This document shows, in pieces, positions 51,969-60,947 of a stretch of 64,000 nucleotides of DNA; the first letter of the stretch is position 1; every line of letters begins with the position of its first letter. Location: positions 1-64,000 of the forward strand of contig JAJFJA010000057.1 of assembly GCA_021774445.1 (NCBI GenBank), in the 5' to 3' direction. The notes beneath the pieces are model-generated. The model was not told the DNA's origin and ran no database searches. It worked only from the letters and a program-made list of their open reading frames with translations. This DNA comes from Alphaproteobacteria bacterium. Its GTDB lineage: Bacteria > Pseudomonadota > Alphaproteobacteria > UBA6615. Position numbers and translations under genes: made by a program.

Positions 51969-54239
51969 GTGATTCGGATCTGGTTTATGGCGGCGGCGAC
52001 CATGTGCTGTCTTATCGGCGCGTTGTTGGCGGGGCCGGCGATCGCGCAAGAAACCGCCGTCGAGCTGCCGACCGCACTGACCGACGCGGAGATCGATGCA
52101 TTCGTTGCGCGCCTCGATGATGACGGCGTTCGGCGGCTCCTGATCGCCCAGTTGCAGGGCCGGACCGATGAGCGGGAGAGCCAGCGGGCCCAGTCTGACG
52201 GTTTCGTGGTGGCTTTGGAGCGGAATGCCGTCACCCTGCGCGAACGGCTCGGCGATGTTCTGTCGGCCCGCAGCAACGCACCGGCGGTCGTCGCGCAAAC
52301 CCTTCGCGAGGTTACCGCCGACGGCGTCTTCGGCTTCCTCATGTCCGTTGTCATTTTGATCGCCGCCGCTTTGCTGGTGGAGACGGTCTTACGCCGGTTC
52401 ACATCGGATGTGCGACGGCGCATTGACGCGTCTCCGGATGGCAGTCTCTTCGACAAGTTATGCCACCTGCTCCTGCGGGCGGTTCTCGACCTGTTGACCA
52501 TTGCCGCATTTGCCGTTGGCGGCTTTGGCGCCTTTGTGCTGATCGAGAGCAACGAGGTGTCCCGCCGCTTCGTCGCCACCTATTTGCTGCTCGCGGTTGT
52601 GGTGCGGCTGACCAGTATCGTCACGCGTTTTTTCCTGTCGCCGCGGGCGCCGCAACTCCGGCTTGTGCCGATCGGCACCGCCGAGGCTGCCGCGCTGCAT
52701 CGTTGGTTCCTCTGGATTTTCGGTGTCATTGCCTTCGGTGTGCTGACGGTCGGTTTTCTCAACTCCCGCGGTACCACCGCAGAAACGGTGGTCATGCAAG
52801 TCGCCGTGTTTAGCCTACTCGCGGCTCTTTTGGTCGTCGTTCTGATCTGGCGGCGACGCCACCAAGTCGCCACCCTCATTCGCGGCGGCATGTCGGCTGA
52901 AGCGGCGAAAGCCTCGAGGATTGCTGCGGAGCGCCTGCGCGCTCAGCTGGCCGACATTTGGCATATTCTCGCCACCGTCTATGTCGCCGGCATCTGGCTT
53001 TTCAATACCGGTGGCGTGCTGCTCGAGCGCAACGCCGGGCCGGCTCGGGTGATCTTCAGTCTCGCCGTTTTTCTTATCCTGCCCGCGGTCGACGTCGCGA
53101 TCGGGCGCTTGCTGCAGCGCGCGTTCAGCGTGAAAACCGTCGCCGACGACGGCAGTGTTCATTTGCAACCCGACCCCCACAGCGTGCGTTCGATCGCCGG
53201 CGTTCGCGTCGGCGTCCGCGCCTTGCTGATCTTGTTGACCGGCGTCTTGCTGCTCGGCGTCTGGGGTTTCGATTTCTCGTTGGCGGCGCAGAACGCGATC
53301 ATCGCCCGTGTCGCCGGTCCCTTGCTCAACACGGCGGTGATCTTGATTCTGGGTTACGTCGCCTGGGCCCTGCTGATTTCGGCGATCGATCGCGGTCTTG
53401 ATGGCGAGGGCGGCGATCCGACGGCTCATCGGGCTGGCGAGGCTCAGGAGGCCGAAGAGGGTGGCGGCGATCCGGGCACCCGATTGCAGACCCTTCTCCC
53501 ACTGTTACGCAAATTTGCCGTCGGCGTTCTCATCGTCCTGATTGTGCTGTCGGTTCTGTCGTCGTTTGACATCAATATCGCGCCCCTGTTGGCCAGCGCC
53601 GGTGTCGTCGGCATAGCCGTCGGTTTTGGCGCGCAGGCTCTCGTCCGTGATGTGTTTTCGGGACTCTTCTTCCTCATCGACGACGCGTTCCGCGTCGGTG
53701 AATACATCGAGATCGATTCCAAGCTCATGGGCACCGTCGAGCAGATCTCCGTCCGCTCCATGAAGCTGCGCCACCACCGCGGCGCCTTGCATGTGCTCCC
53801 TTTTGGTGAACTGCGCTCCATCACCAATCGCACCCGCGGCTGGGTCATCGAGAAACTCGATCTGCGGCTGCCCTACGACACCGACGTCGAACAGGTTCGC
53901 AAGATCATCAAGAAGATCGGCATTGAAATGAGCGAGGATCCCGATCTCGGCCCGCGCTTGATCGCGCCGTTGAAATCGCAGGGCGTTTATAAGCTCGAGG
54001 ATTCGGCCATGATCGTCCGCGCCAAGTTCACCTCGAAGCCCCGCGGGAGAGCCAAACTTCGCCGTGAAGCGCAGATCCGCATCAAGCAGACATTCGACGC
54101 CGCCGGCATTCACTTTGCTCATCGGCAGGTCACCGTTCACGTACCCGGTGCGGACGGCGACTCCGCGGCCGGCGCGGCCGCGGCGGCCGCTTTGCAGGCG
54201 CAAGAAGAGCAGGAGGCGGCGGCCGGTGCCAAAGCGTAA
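51969..54239 (+). CDS. MscS-type mechanosensitive ion channel with long N-terminal membrane part
   Basis: 756 aa. Signal peptide (to AIAQ, about residue 26), a periplasmic helical segment, several membrane helices between about 115 and 540, then the MscS core: pore helix and beta domain with SAGVVGIAVGFGAQALVRDVFSGLFFLIDDAFRVGEYIEI, and an alpha/beta C-terminus ending in an Ala/Glu-rich tail. A GTG start is used. Releases solutes on hypo-osmotic shock. Transcribed ahead of the antiporter gene, 51 bases away. Confidence 0.9.
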   Translation: MIRIWFMAAATMCCLIGALLAGPAIAQETAVELPTALTDAEIDAFVARLDDDGVRRLLIAQLQGRTDERESQRAQSDGFVVALERNAVTLRERLGDVLSARSNAPAVVAQTLREVTADGVFGFLMSVVILIAAALLVETVLRRFTSDVRRRIDASPDGSLFDKLCHLLLRAVLDLLTIAAFAVGGFGAFVLIESNEVSRRFVATYLLLAVVVRLTSIVTRFFLSPRAPQLRLVPIGTAEAAALHRWFLWIFGVIAFGVLTVGFLNSRGTTAETVVMQVAVFSLLAALLVVVLIWRRRHQVATLIRGGMSAEAAKASRIAAERLRAQLADIWHILATVYVAGIWLFNTGGVLLERNAGPARVIFSLAVFLILPAVDVAIGRLLQRAFSVKTVADDGSVHLQPDPHSVRSIAGVRVGVRALLILLTGVLLLGVWGFDFSLAAQNAIIARVAGPLLNTAVILILGYVAWALLISAIDRGLDGEGGDPTAHRAGEAQEAEEGGGDPGTRLQTLLPLLRKFAVGVLIVLIVLSVLSSFDINIAPLLASAGVVGIAVGFGAQALVRDVFSGLFFLIDDAFRVGEYIEIDSKLMGTVEQISVRSMKLRHHRGALHVLPFGELRSITNRTRGWVIEKLDLRLPYDTDVEQVRKIIKKIGIEMSEDPDLGPRLIAPLKSQGVYKLEDSAMIVRAKFTSKPRGRAKLRREAQIRIKQTFDAAGIHFAHRQVTVHVPGADGDSAAGAAAAAALQAQEEQEAAAGAKA

Positions 54240-54290
54240 GGTGGCAGATGCCGCGCCGAAGGTGACGACATTCGACGCAAGGGGAACGCG

Positions 54291-55571
54291 ATGGACAGCC
54301 CGGGCTTCGCGGTAGTTGTCGCCGCCATTGTTTTGTTCGCGCTGCTCAGCCGGCGGTTGCAAAGCACGATCATCACGCCGCCGATGATTTTCACCGCCTT
54401 TGGTTTCGTCACTGGCAGCGCTGTTCTCGGGTGGGCCGAACTCGACTTCAGCGATGGGCTTATTCATGGCTTGGCCGAGGTCACGTTGATCTTCGTGCTG
54501 TTCTCGGACGCCTCGAGGATCGATCTGCGGCAGTTGCGGCGCGATCACAACCTGCCCATACGCATGCTGTTGGTTGGCATGCCGCTGACCATCGTTGCCG
54601 GCACGTTGGTCGCTTTGCTGTTGCCCCTTGGGCTCGGCTTGTGGGAGGCCGCCCTGCTGGCTGCCGTTCTCGCGCCGACCGATGCGGCTCTGGGTCAACC
54701 GGTGGTCTCCAGCCCGCTGGTACCGACCCGGATCCGCCAGGCCCTGAATGTCGAGAGCGGCCTCAATGATGGCATTGCCCTGCCCATGGTGCTGTTCTTT
54801 GCCGCTCTCGTCGGTGCCTCCCATGCCGGGCCAAGCGGGCAGGATTGGATACTGTTCGGCGCCGCCCAGATCTTGCTCGGTCCGGTCGCCGGAATCGTCA
54901 TTGGCGGCGTCGGCGCCTTTCTCCTAGACCGCGCGGCAGCCAAAGGCTGGATCGGCGAGAGTTATGAAGGCGCGGCGATCCTTGGCGTCGCGTTGCTGGC
55001 CTTCTCTGCCGCCGGCATCATTGGCGGTAATGGATTTATCGCGGCGTTTGTTGCCGGTTTGGTATTCGGTAACGTCGTGCGCGGTCGCTGTGCCTTTGTT
55101 TTTGAGTTTGTCGAAGCCGAGGGCACGCTGCTGGTGCTGCTGGTCTTCCTGATCTTCGGCGCCGCCATTCTGCCCCAGGCCATCGGTGAGGTCGGTTGGG
55201 AGGTCCTGGTCTATGCCGGCTTGAGCCTGACCGTCGTACGGGCGCTGCCGGTAGCGATTTCCCTGCTGGGATCGGGGGTTCGCGCGCCGACCGTGGCTTT
55301 TCTCGCCTGGTTCGGTCCACGCGGCTTGGCCTCGATCCTGTTCGCGCTTTTCGTTCTTGAAGAAGTCGGGACGCCGGTTGCCGACCGAATTCTGATCGTC
55401 ACCATTGTGACCGCGGCATTGAGCATCCTTGCCCATGGCGTGACCGCGGCGCCGGCCGCTCGACGCTACGGCGAGATCGCGCGCCGCATGGGCGATTGCG
55501 AGGAAAACAAGCCGGTCACGGAGATGCCGACGCGATCCGGCTTAGTCGTGTCGAACGTCGAAAACACTTGA
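54291..55571 (+). CDS. CPA1-type Na+/H+ antiporter
   Basis: 426 aa with about 12 membrane helices. The key motifs are LAPTDAALGQPVV and NVESGLNDGIALPMV, where the Asn-Asp pair is the ion-binding site of electroneutral CPA1/NhaP transporters. Later GPRGLASILFALF is also typical. Exchanges cytoplasmic Na+ or K+ for H+. A cytoplasmic tail of about 40 residues is predicted. ATG 54291. Confidence 0.9.
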   Translation: MDSPGFAVVVAAIVLFALLSRRLQSTIITPPMIFTAFGFVTGSAVLGWAELDFSDGLIHGLAEVTLIFVLFSDASRIDLRQLRRDHNLPIRMLLVGMPLTIVAGTLVALLLPLGLGLWEAALLAAVLAPTDAALGQPVVSSPLVPTRIRQALNVESGLNDGIALPMVLFFAALVGASHAGPSGQDWILFGAAQILLGPVAGIVIGGVGAFLLDRAAAKGWIGESYEGAAILGVALLAFSAAGIIGGNGFIAAFVAGLVFGNVVRGRCAFVFEFVEAEGTLLVLLVFLIFGAAILPQAIGEVGWEVLVYAGLSLTVVRALPVAISLLGSGVRAPTVAFLAWFGPRGLASILFALFVLEEVGTPVADRILIVTIVTAALSILAHGVTAAPAARRYGEIARRMGDCEENKPVTEMPTRSGLVVSNVENT

Positions 55572-55592
55572 ACCTAACGGAGACCACGGACG

Positions 55593-56336
55593 ATGCTAAA
55601 TGAACTCCAGCAGAAATGGTGCGCCGAAGCGGACAAGGATTATTCCGACCTGCGCGCGCTCTTCATCAATTGCACCCTAAAGCGGTCGCCCGAACCGTCG
55701 CACACCGACGGCTTGGTCCGCATCGCCCGCACTATTATGGAGCAGAATGGCGTGACCGTCGAAGCCGTCCGCGCGGTCGATCATGAGATCGCCACCGGTG
55801 TCTATCCCGACATGACGGAGCATGGCTGGGCCAAGGACGAATGGCCGGCCATTTTCAAGCAGGTCGAGGCGGCGGATATCCTGGTTCTCACCTCGCCCAT
55901 TTGGCTCGGCGAAAAATCCTCCGTCTGTACCCAGATCATCGAGCGGCTCTACGCCAACTCCCACCTCCTCAACGACCAGGGGCAATATGCCTATTACGGC
56001 CGCGTCGGCGGCTGCTTGGTGACCGGCAACGAGGACGGCGTCAAACACTGCGCCATGAACATCCTCTATTCCCTGCAACATCTCGGTTACGTCGTGCCGC
56101 CCCAGGCCGATGCCGGCTGGATCGGCCCCGCTGGGCCGGGCCCCTCCTATCTGGACGAGGGATCCGGTGGTCCGGAGAACGATTTCACCAATCGCAACAC
56201 CACCTTTATGACTTGGAACCTGCTGCACCTCGCGCGCATGATCAAGGACGCCGGCGGTATTCCGGCCCACGGCAACCAGCGCTCCTTGTGGGAAGCGGGC
56301 TGCCGGTTCGACTACCCAAATCCGGAGTATCGTTAA
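55593..56336 (+). CDS. Flavodoxin-like NAD(P)H-dependent oxidoreductase
   Basis: 247 aa, flavodoxin-fold NADPH-dependent FMN reductase/WrbA-like family. It has LFINCTLKRSPEPSHT at the phosphate loop, ADILVLTSPIWLGEKSS for the flavin ring, and GGCLVTGNEDGVKH. A C-terminal extension (residues about 175-247) includes an aromatic, Asn-rich part. Reduces quinones or similar with FMN (inference). Start ATG 55593, 22 bases after the antiporter gene, so possibly one transcript. Confidence 0.85.
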   Translation: MLNELQQKWCAEADKDYSDLRALFINCTLKRSPEPSHTDGLVRIARTIMEQNGVTVEAVRAVDHEIATGVYPDMTEHGWAKDEWPAIFKQVEAADILVLTSPIWLGEKSSVCTQIIERLYANSHLLNDQGQYAYYGRVGGCLVTGNEDGVKHCAMNILYSLQHLGYVVPPQADAGWIGPAGPGPSYLDEGSGGPENDFTNRNTTFMTWNLLHLARMIKDAGGIPAHGNQRSLWEAGCRFDYPNPEYR

Positions 56337-56437
56337 TCCACACCGGCGAACCTCAAACGGATTAACGGATATTTAGGGCCGAAATCGGTTATGTTGCGGC
56401 GCTAGAATGCGCTGCGCGTACCTGAAGGGGGCTCACC

Positions 56438-57448
56438 ATGGATTTTTCCGGGAGTACGGCCACCGCCGTCGTCATCCTGTTCTTGGCCTTGGTCATCATT
56501 TGGACCGGTATCAAGATCGTGCCACAGGGCAACAATTTCACGGTTGAGCGATTCGGCCGTTACATCAGAACGTTGCAACCCGGCCTCCACCTGCTTGTGC
56601 CGTTCATCGACCGCGTCGGTTCGCGCATGAACATGATGGAACAGGTCATGGATGTCGCCAGCCAGGAGGTCATCACCAAAGACAATGCCATGGTCACGGT
56701 CGATGGCGTCGTCTTCTATCAGGTGCTCGATGCCGCCGCCGCGGCCTATGAAGTGCGCCAGCTCCAGCATGCCATCGTCAATCTCACCATGACCAACATC
56801 CGCACCGTGATGGGATCCATGGATTTGGACGAGCTGCTGTCCCAACGCGACAACATCAACGCCAAGCTGTTGGCGGTGGTCGACGATGCCACCAACCCGT
56901 GGGGCGTCAAGGTCACCCGCATCGAGATCAAGGATATCGCCCCGCCGCGCGACTTGGTCGACTCCATGGCCCGCCAAATGAAAGCCGAGCGCGAAAAGCG
57001 CGCCAGCATCTTGGAGGCCGAGGGCGAGCGCCAATCGGCAATCCTCCGTGCCGAGGGCGAGAAAGCCGGCGCTATCCTCCAGGCCGAAGGGCGGAAAGAG
57101 GCCGCCTTTCGCGAAGCCGAAGCCCGCGAGCGCTCCGCCGAGGCCGAGGCCAACGCCACCAAGACGGTTTCCGCCGCCATCGCCGGCGGCAGCGTGCAGG
57201 CGGTCAATTACTTCCTAGGCCAAAAGTATGTCGAGGCCCTTGGGCAGTTGGCTTCCGCCGACAATCAGAAGGTCATCCTGATGCCCTTCGAGGCCTCGCA
57301 GATCATCGGCACCCTCGGCGGCATTATGGAGCTCACCAAGGCCGCCAAGGACGACCGCGAGACCCGGATCAAGCATCGCGGCAACGGCAACGGCGGCGAG
57401 TCGACGCCGACCACGCAAGGGCCATGGGGCCCGTCGGACAGCGAATGA
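56438..57448 (+). CDS. qmcA: SPFH/band 7 membrane protein (QmcA/stomatin type)
   Basis: 336 aa. One N-terminal membrane helix ([15 protein letters not shown]), the SPFH domain ([33 protein letters not shown]), then a long charged coiled coil ([26 protein letters not shown]). It forms oligomeric membrane microdomain scaffolds. Its stop overlaps the nfeD start (ATGA), the standard stomatin-NfeD operon. Ribosome binding site AAGGGGGC before ATG 56438. Confidence 0.9.
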   Translation: MDFSGSTATAVVILFLALVIIWTGIKIVPQGNNFTVERFGRYIRTLQPGLHLLVPFIDRVGSRMNMMEQVMDVASQEVITKDNAMVTVDGVVFYQVLDAAAAAYEVRQLQHAIVNLTMTNIRTVMGSMDLDELLSQRDNINAKLLAVVDDATNPWGVKVTRIEIKDIAPPRDLVDSMARQMKAEREKRASILEAEGERQSAILRAEGEKAGAILQAEGRKEAAFREAEARERSAEAEANATKTVSAAIAGGSVQAVNYFLGQKYVEALGQLASADNQKVILMPFEASQIIGTLGGIMELTKAAKDDRETRIKHRGNGNGGESTPTTQGPWGPSDSE

Positions 57449-57897
57449 CCCTGGTCTTCTGGCACTGGCTGGTCCTCGGCGCCGCTTTGATCGGCCTCGA
57501 GGCAATCCTGCCGGGGGTCTTCTTGCTGTGGTTCGGTATCGCCGGCGTCGCCACCGGCGTGATCCTGCTCGCCCCCCTGCTGCTGGTATTGCCCGTCCCT
57601 TGGCAGGGTCAGGTGCTGCTGTTTGCCGTGCTATCGGTGGTCAGCATTGTCATTGGCCGTCGCGTGGCGCAACGCGACGCCGAGCACACCGACCGCCCCC
57701 ATCTCAACCAGCCCGACAAGCGCCTCGTTGGCCGCGAGTTTACCCTTCAGGCACCAATCACCGACGGCAGCGGTACGCTCAGCATCCAGGACAACACCTG
57801 GATCGTCGCCGGCCCCGATCTCCCCGCCGGCGCCCGAGTCCGCGTGACCGCCCTAACCGACGGCGAGCTTCAGGTCGAAGCAGCCGGCGCGGCCTGA
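57445..57897 (+). CDS. nfeD: NfeD family membrane protein
   Basis: 150 aa. Three to four membrane helices (residues about 5-72) and a C-terminal OB-fold ([43 protein letters not shown]) typical of short NfeD proteins. Partners with the SPFH protein encoded just upstream, overlapping by 4 bases. Confidence 0.9.
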   Translation: MTLVFWHWLVLGAALIGLEAILPGVFLLWFGIAGVATGVILLAPLLLVLPVPWQGQVLLFAVLSVVSIVIGRRVAQRDAEHTDRPHLNQPDKRLVGREFTLQAPITDGSGTLSIQDNTWIVAGPDLPAGARVRVTALTDGELQVEAAGAA

Positions 57898-58213
57898 GTG
57901 GTTAGTCACTACCATCTTCAGTCAGAATACGGCGAAGTTGGCAGTCGCTAACAGCCGCAAGGTAAGGCGCCTCGACACTAGCGCTTCGATTGAACGCTGC
58001 TATCCGATCGCTCTGAAACTCGACGTGCCACTCGGCGCTCATACGACTTATGGAAGACCGACAGCGCGTGGCGAACCGGCTCACTCTCAGAGTCTGCCCG
58101 CTCGACTGGCGAGGAATCCAGATCGTCGCTATTTACCTGAGGCCGTGTATCGTTTGGCAAAGCACTCTTCTTCACTCAAACCCCCGTCCAAATCGGCCAG
58201 CTACCACTCTAGC
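57898..58213. other. Non-coding gap at the edge of an AT-rich insertion
   Basis: No gene supported. The small dyad AGTGGTTAGTCACT lies directly behind the nfeD stop. Composition drops from high GC to about even toward the right, marking the left side of the inserted segment that carries the proteasome-like gene. An open frame on the plus strand (57938-58417) overlaps that gene antisense and does not look real. Confidence 0.4.
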
Positions 58214-59464
58214 CTAAGGATGGGTCGTATCAAAGTATTTTTCAATGAAAAGGGGGTTAATATTTTGTTCAAAATAATGCTTGCGACGTATCCAGACAAA
58301 GCCATCTCCTTTAGAAATAACTGCGACATCAATGGGGCCACCTACTGTTTCTGTTTCTATGGAAAGTCTCTGTCGAATCTGTGTCAGGCCGACAAGTATT
58401 TCGGCAACATTCGCTAATTCACTAAGGGGCATTACAGATATTGCCGTCTCAATTGGTCGTTTGTGCTCATTATTTCGCACCCCATCCATTTGTCTAACGA
58501 ATGCAAGAAATGATTCACGAACCGATGGCGCTATGTCGCGCAGGTACCTTGCCTTGGTTTCTCCATCGATGTCAGGAAACTTGTTGATTGCGTCAACAAC
58601 GAGATTCGCGACTAGCTTGGTTGCCTCTTGGATGAATTGGCTACCGTAGCGCGGGTTCACACCTTCGATAAAGGTCCGCACCATATCCTTTTGGGCGAAA
58701 GGGAAGATAGCTGAGGGTGACCCATATTCGATCGTGCTTGAGACGCCGGGCCGTCTCTTAATTTTCCCATCAACGACAGCATCAACATAGTACTCTTGAA
58801 TTGCCGGGAACATTTGATCTTCGCCGAATCCAGCGAACACGAGCCCGCTGTACCCATGAAGTAGATCGGCATTGATCAAGAATTCAGACGCCGCTCTCCG
58901 GCACCTTTGCTTTAAGTTTCGGATCTGCGACTGAGTGAATATTTGGGCCGCGGCACTATCAATGACATCTCGGTACAGTTTTTCAATTCGAAGAAGAGAG
59001 TCTTCGTCAAAGACATCGCATTTTTCAGATTTGGAATATTTTTCAAGTAGTTGATCAAGAGATTGTCTAATCGTCTTATTAGTTGCAGAGCCCTCCCTTA
59101 TTTCTAAGAAAAACTGGGCGCAAATTGACCGTACTACTTCGTGCTGGCGTTTTTCTGGAAACAAAACCAAATTATCGGAGCAAAAAGAGAAAAAGTCGTC
59201 ACAATAATCTGACAGCAACGAGAAAGAACGCCTGTGCGCCGTTCGACGGTAGGTCTTGATAATTGCCTCCCAGGGAACGCCTCCGAGACTCATTGTATTG
59301 TAAACCATCGCGCCAACCGGATGGAATTTTGAGAGCGTAAAAAGCTTGTTGGCCGAATTAAAAACTTTTGTTCCACCGGAGTTCAAGGGCGAGTCGATTG
59401 TAACGGCACTGTCAGCCGCAAGCGCGACGGCGGATTTGTTTAACAACGCGACCTCTGCTGTCAT
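58214..59464 (-). CDS. Proteasome-beta/HslV-like Ntn-hydrolase protein (orphan)
   Basis: 416 aa. After Met removal the chain would start TAEVALLNKSAVALAADSAV: Thr1 could be the nucleophile, Asp17 lies in AAD as in 20S beta subunits, and Lys32 in GGTKVFNSANKLF matches the catalytic Lys33 region. KLFTLSKFHPVGAMVYNTMSLGG parallels the strand and Gly segment after it. Residues about 90-416 are a long helical extension unlike HslV or Anbu. No ATPase partner, no operon. Composition is far more AT-rich than both sides, indicating recent transfer. Start ATG 59464 with a weak upstream box. Function unknown. Confidence 0.7.
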   Translation of the reverse strand: MTAEVALLNKSAVALAADSAVTIDSPLNSGGTKVFNSANKLFTLSKFHPVGAMVYNTMSLGGVPWEAIIKTYRRTAHRRSFSLLSDYCDDFFSFCSDNLVLFPEKRQHEVVRSICAQFFLEIREGSATNKTIRQSLDQLLEKYSKSEKCDVFDEDSLLRIEKLYRDVIDSAAAQIFTQSQIRNLKQRCRRAASEFLINADLLHGYSGLVFAGFGEDQMFPAIQEYYVDAVVDGKIKRRPGVSSTIEYGSPSAIFPFAQKDMVRTFIEGVNPRYGSQFIQEATKLVANLVVDAINKFPDIDGETKARYLRDIAPSVRESFLAFVRQMDGVRNNEHKRPIETAISVMPLSELANVAEILVGLTQIRQRLSIETETVGGPIDVAVISKGDGFVWIRRKHYFEQNINPLFIEKYFDTTHP

Positions 59465-59618
59465 GCGTTTGTCTCGTGCAGTGTCAGAGAACGAAGTCTA
59501 TTCGGGCGAGTCGAAATTAATTAGTCAAGAGTGTCGGCCTGAAGATGCAAGAACGTCCGCCTCTGCACCTTGGTGAAAGCAAGTCAACTGAGTACGGCAA
59601 CTCCTGCCGCTGCGGCCG

Positions 59619-60419
59619 CTATGATTGCCGGCGTTGCGCCAATATGCGCCGCGCCCGGTCGATGATCGGCTGGTCGATCATCTCTGCCGCCGCGCTGGTG
59701 ACCCCGCCGTTACCGGCGGCCGAGTCGAGAATGCGTTTGGCCCATGCCACATCCTCCGCGGTCGGCTGGAACGCCAGCAGCACCGGCGGCACTTGCCGCG
59801 GGTGGATCGTCAGTTTGCCGCCGAACCCCAGCCGCTTGGCCCGCGCGGCGTCTTCTCCCGCCGCCTCGCCGTCGCTGAAATCCGCCGTGATGCCGTCGAT
59901 CGGCGCCGCCCTGTCGCACAGCCGCGAGGTCAGAACCAGCTGGCTCCGGGCATAGGCCAGCGCCTCCCAATCGGGGTCGCAGCCGAGATCGTTGGCAAAG
60001 TCCAGGCTGCCGAACGCTGCCCCGGCCACGCCCGGACAACGCAGCAGGTCCGCACTCGCAGCCAGCCCGGCGGCGGTCTCGATCAGGGCGATGATCTGCC
60101 GCCCGTCACCGCAGCGCCGTCGCACCCTGTCCAGCGCCGCCGGACTCTCCGCTTTCGGCACCATCACGGCCACGGCGGCGGATTGTGCCACCGCCTTGAG
60201 ATCGTCATCCCACCAGGACGTTGCCGCGCCGTTGATCCGGACGATCAGGGGCTTGCCGCCGAGGTCCGCGGCCGCCATGGCGCTACGGGCGGTCGCTTTC
60301 GCCGCCGGCGCGACCGCGTCTTCCAGATCGATGATGACACCGTCCGCATCCGTTGCCGCCGCCTTGGCGAATCGCTCTTGGCGATCTCCGGGAACGAACA
60401 GGGGGGCGATGTAGGGCAT
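59619..60419 (-). CDS. CitE-like CoA-ester lyase (HpcH/HpaI aldolase family)
   Basis: 266 aa TIM barrel. FVPGDRQERFAKA, DGVIIDLEDAVAP, LIVRIN, VMVPKAE, Mg ligand Glu in ALIETAAGL and Asp in FGSLDFANDLG, and GKLTIHPRQV are typical of CitE/malyl-CoA lyase proteins. Without CitF/CitD it belongs to the stand-alone group that cleaves or forms beta-hydroxyacyl-CoA such as malyl- or citramalyl-CoA. Start ATG 60419; 12 bases from the DUF454 gene on the same strand. Confidence 0.88.
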   Translation of the reverse strand: MPYIAPLFVPGDRQERFAKAAATDADGVIIDLEDAVAPAAKATARSAMAAADLGGKPLIVRINGAATSWWDDDLKAVAQSAAVAVMVPKAESPAALDRVRRRCGDGRQIIALIETAAGLAASADLLRCPGVAGAAFGSLDFANDLGCDPDWEALAYARSQLVLTSRLCDRAAPIDGITADFSDGEAAGEDAARAKRLGFGGKLTIHPRQVPPVLLAFQPTAEDVAWAKRILDSAAGNGGVTSAAAEMIDQPIIDRARRILAQRRQS

Positions 60420-60431
60420 GGGGTTCCTCGC

Positions 60432-60866
60432 TCAATCCTCGATCGCGGCGATGCGTGCTAACGGTGGCGCTGGCCGGGTGAAGATGAAACTGCCGACCGC
60501 GACCAGCACGATCGCCTGTGCCACCAACGCGAACCGCGGCGCACCGAGTATTATGCTGGCACCGAACGCCGCGGCCATGGCCGCGGCGGCGAGGATCTTC
60601 GACCGGCGCGAAATTGCCCCGTAGCGTCGCCAGGCCTCGATCGGCGGTCCCAGCCGCGGATGCGCCAGCAACCAGTCATGCACCCGCTGAGAGCCCCGAC
60701 CGAAGCAAAACGCCGCCAATAGCAAAAACGGAGTCGTTGGCAGCAGCGGCAGCACGATCCCAATCACGCCGGCCGCCAAGCATAGCGAGCCGGCGGCCAG
60801 CCAGGCCAGGCGCGGCAATCGTCGGTGCGCCCTCTCTCCCATCACGGCCTCGGCGGTGCTGGACAA
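60432..60866 (-). CDS. DUF454 (YbaN-like) inner-membrane protein
   Basis: 144 aa. Membrane helices at about 20-55 and 90-125 flank the hallmark LPLLPTTPFLLLAAFCFGRGSQRVHDWLLAHPRLGPPI of DUF454. Role unknown; often next to haem or iron genes elsewhere, not here. Start ATG 60866; probably co-transcribed with the CitE-like gene. Confidence 0.87.
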   Translation of the reverse strand: MSSTAEAVMGERAHRRLPRLAWLAAGSLCLAAGVIGIVLPLLPTTPFLLLAAFCFGRGSQRVHDWLLAHPRLGPPIEAWRRYGAISRRSKILAAAAMAAAFGASIILGAPRFALVAQAIVLVAVGSFIFTRPAPPLARIAAIED

Positions 60867-60947
60867 AGCAATCCGCGTGCCCGAAAGTGACTTAAATCAC
60901 TCAAGACTTCGCGGCAAATTCCGAAACCCGAACACCATGGGGCGCCG

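Noticed and set aside
57938..58417. 159-aa plus-strand ORF next to the proteasome-like gene
   Set aside because: It overlaps that gene antisense, lacks a ribosome binding site and has low-complexity, shadow-like composition.
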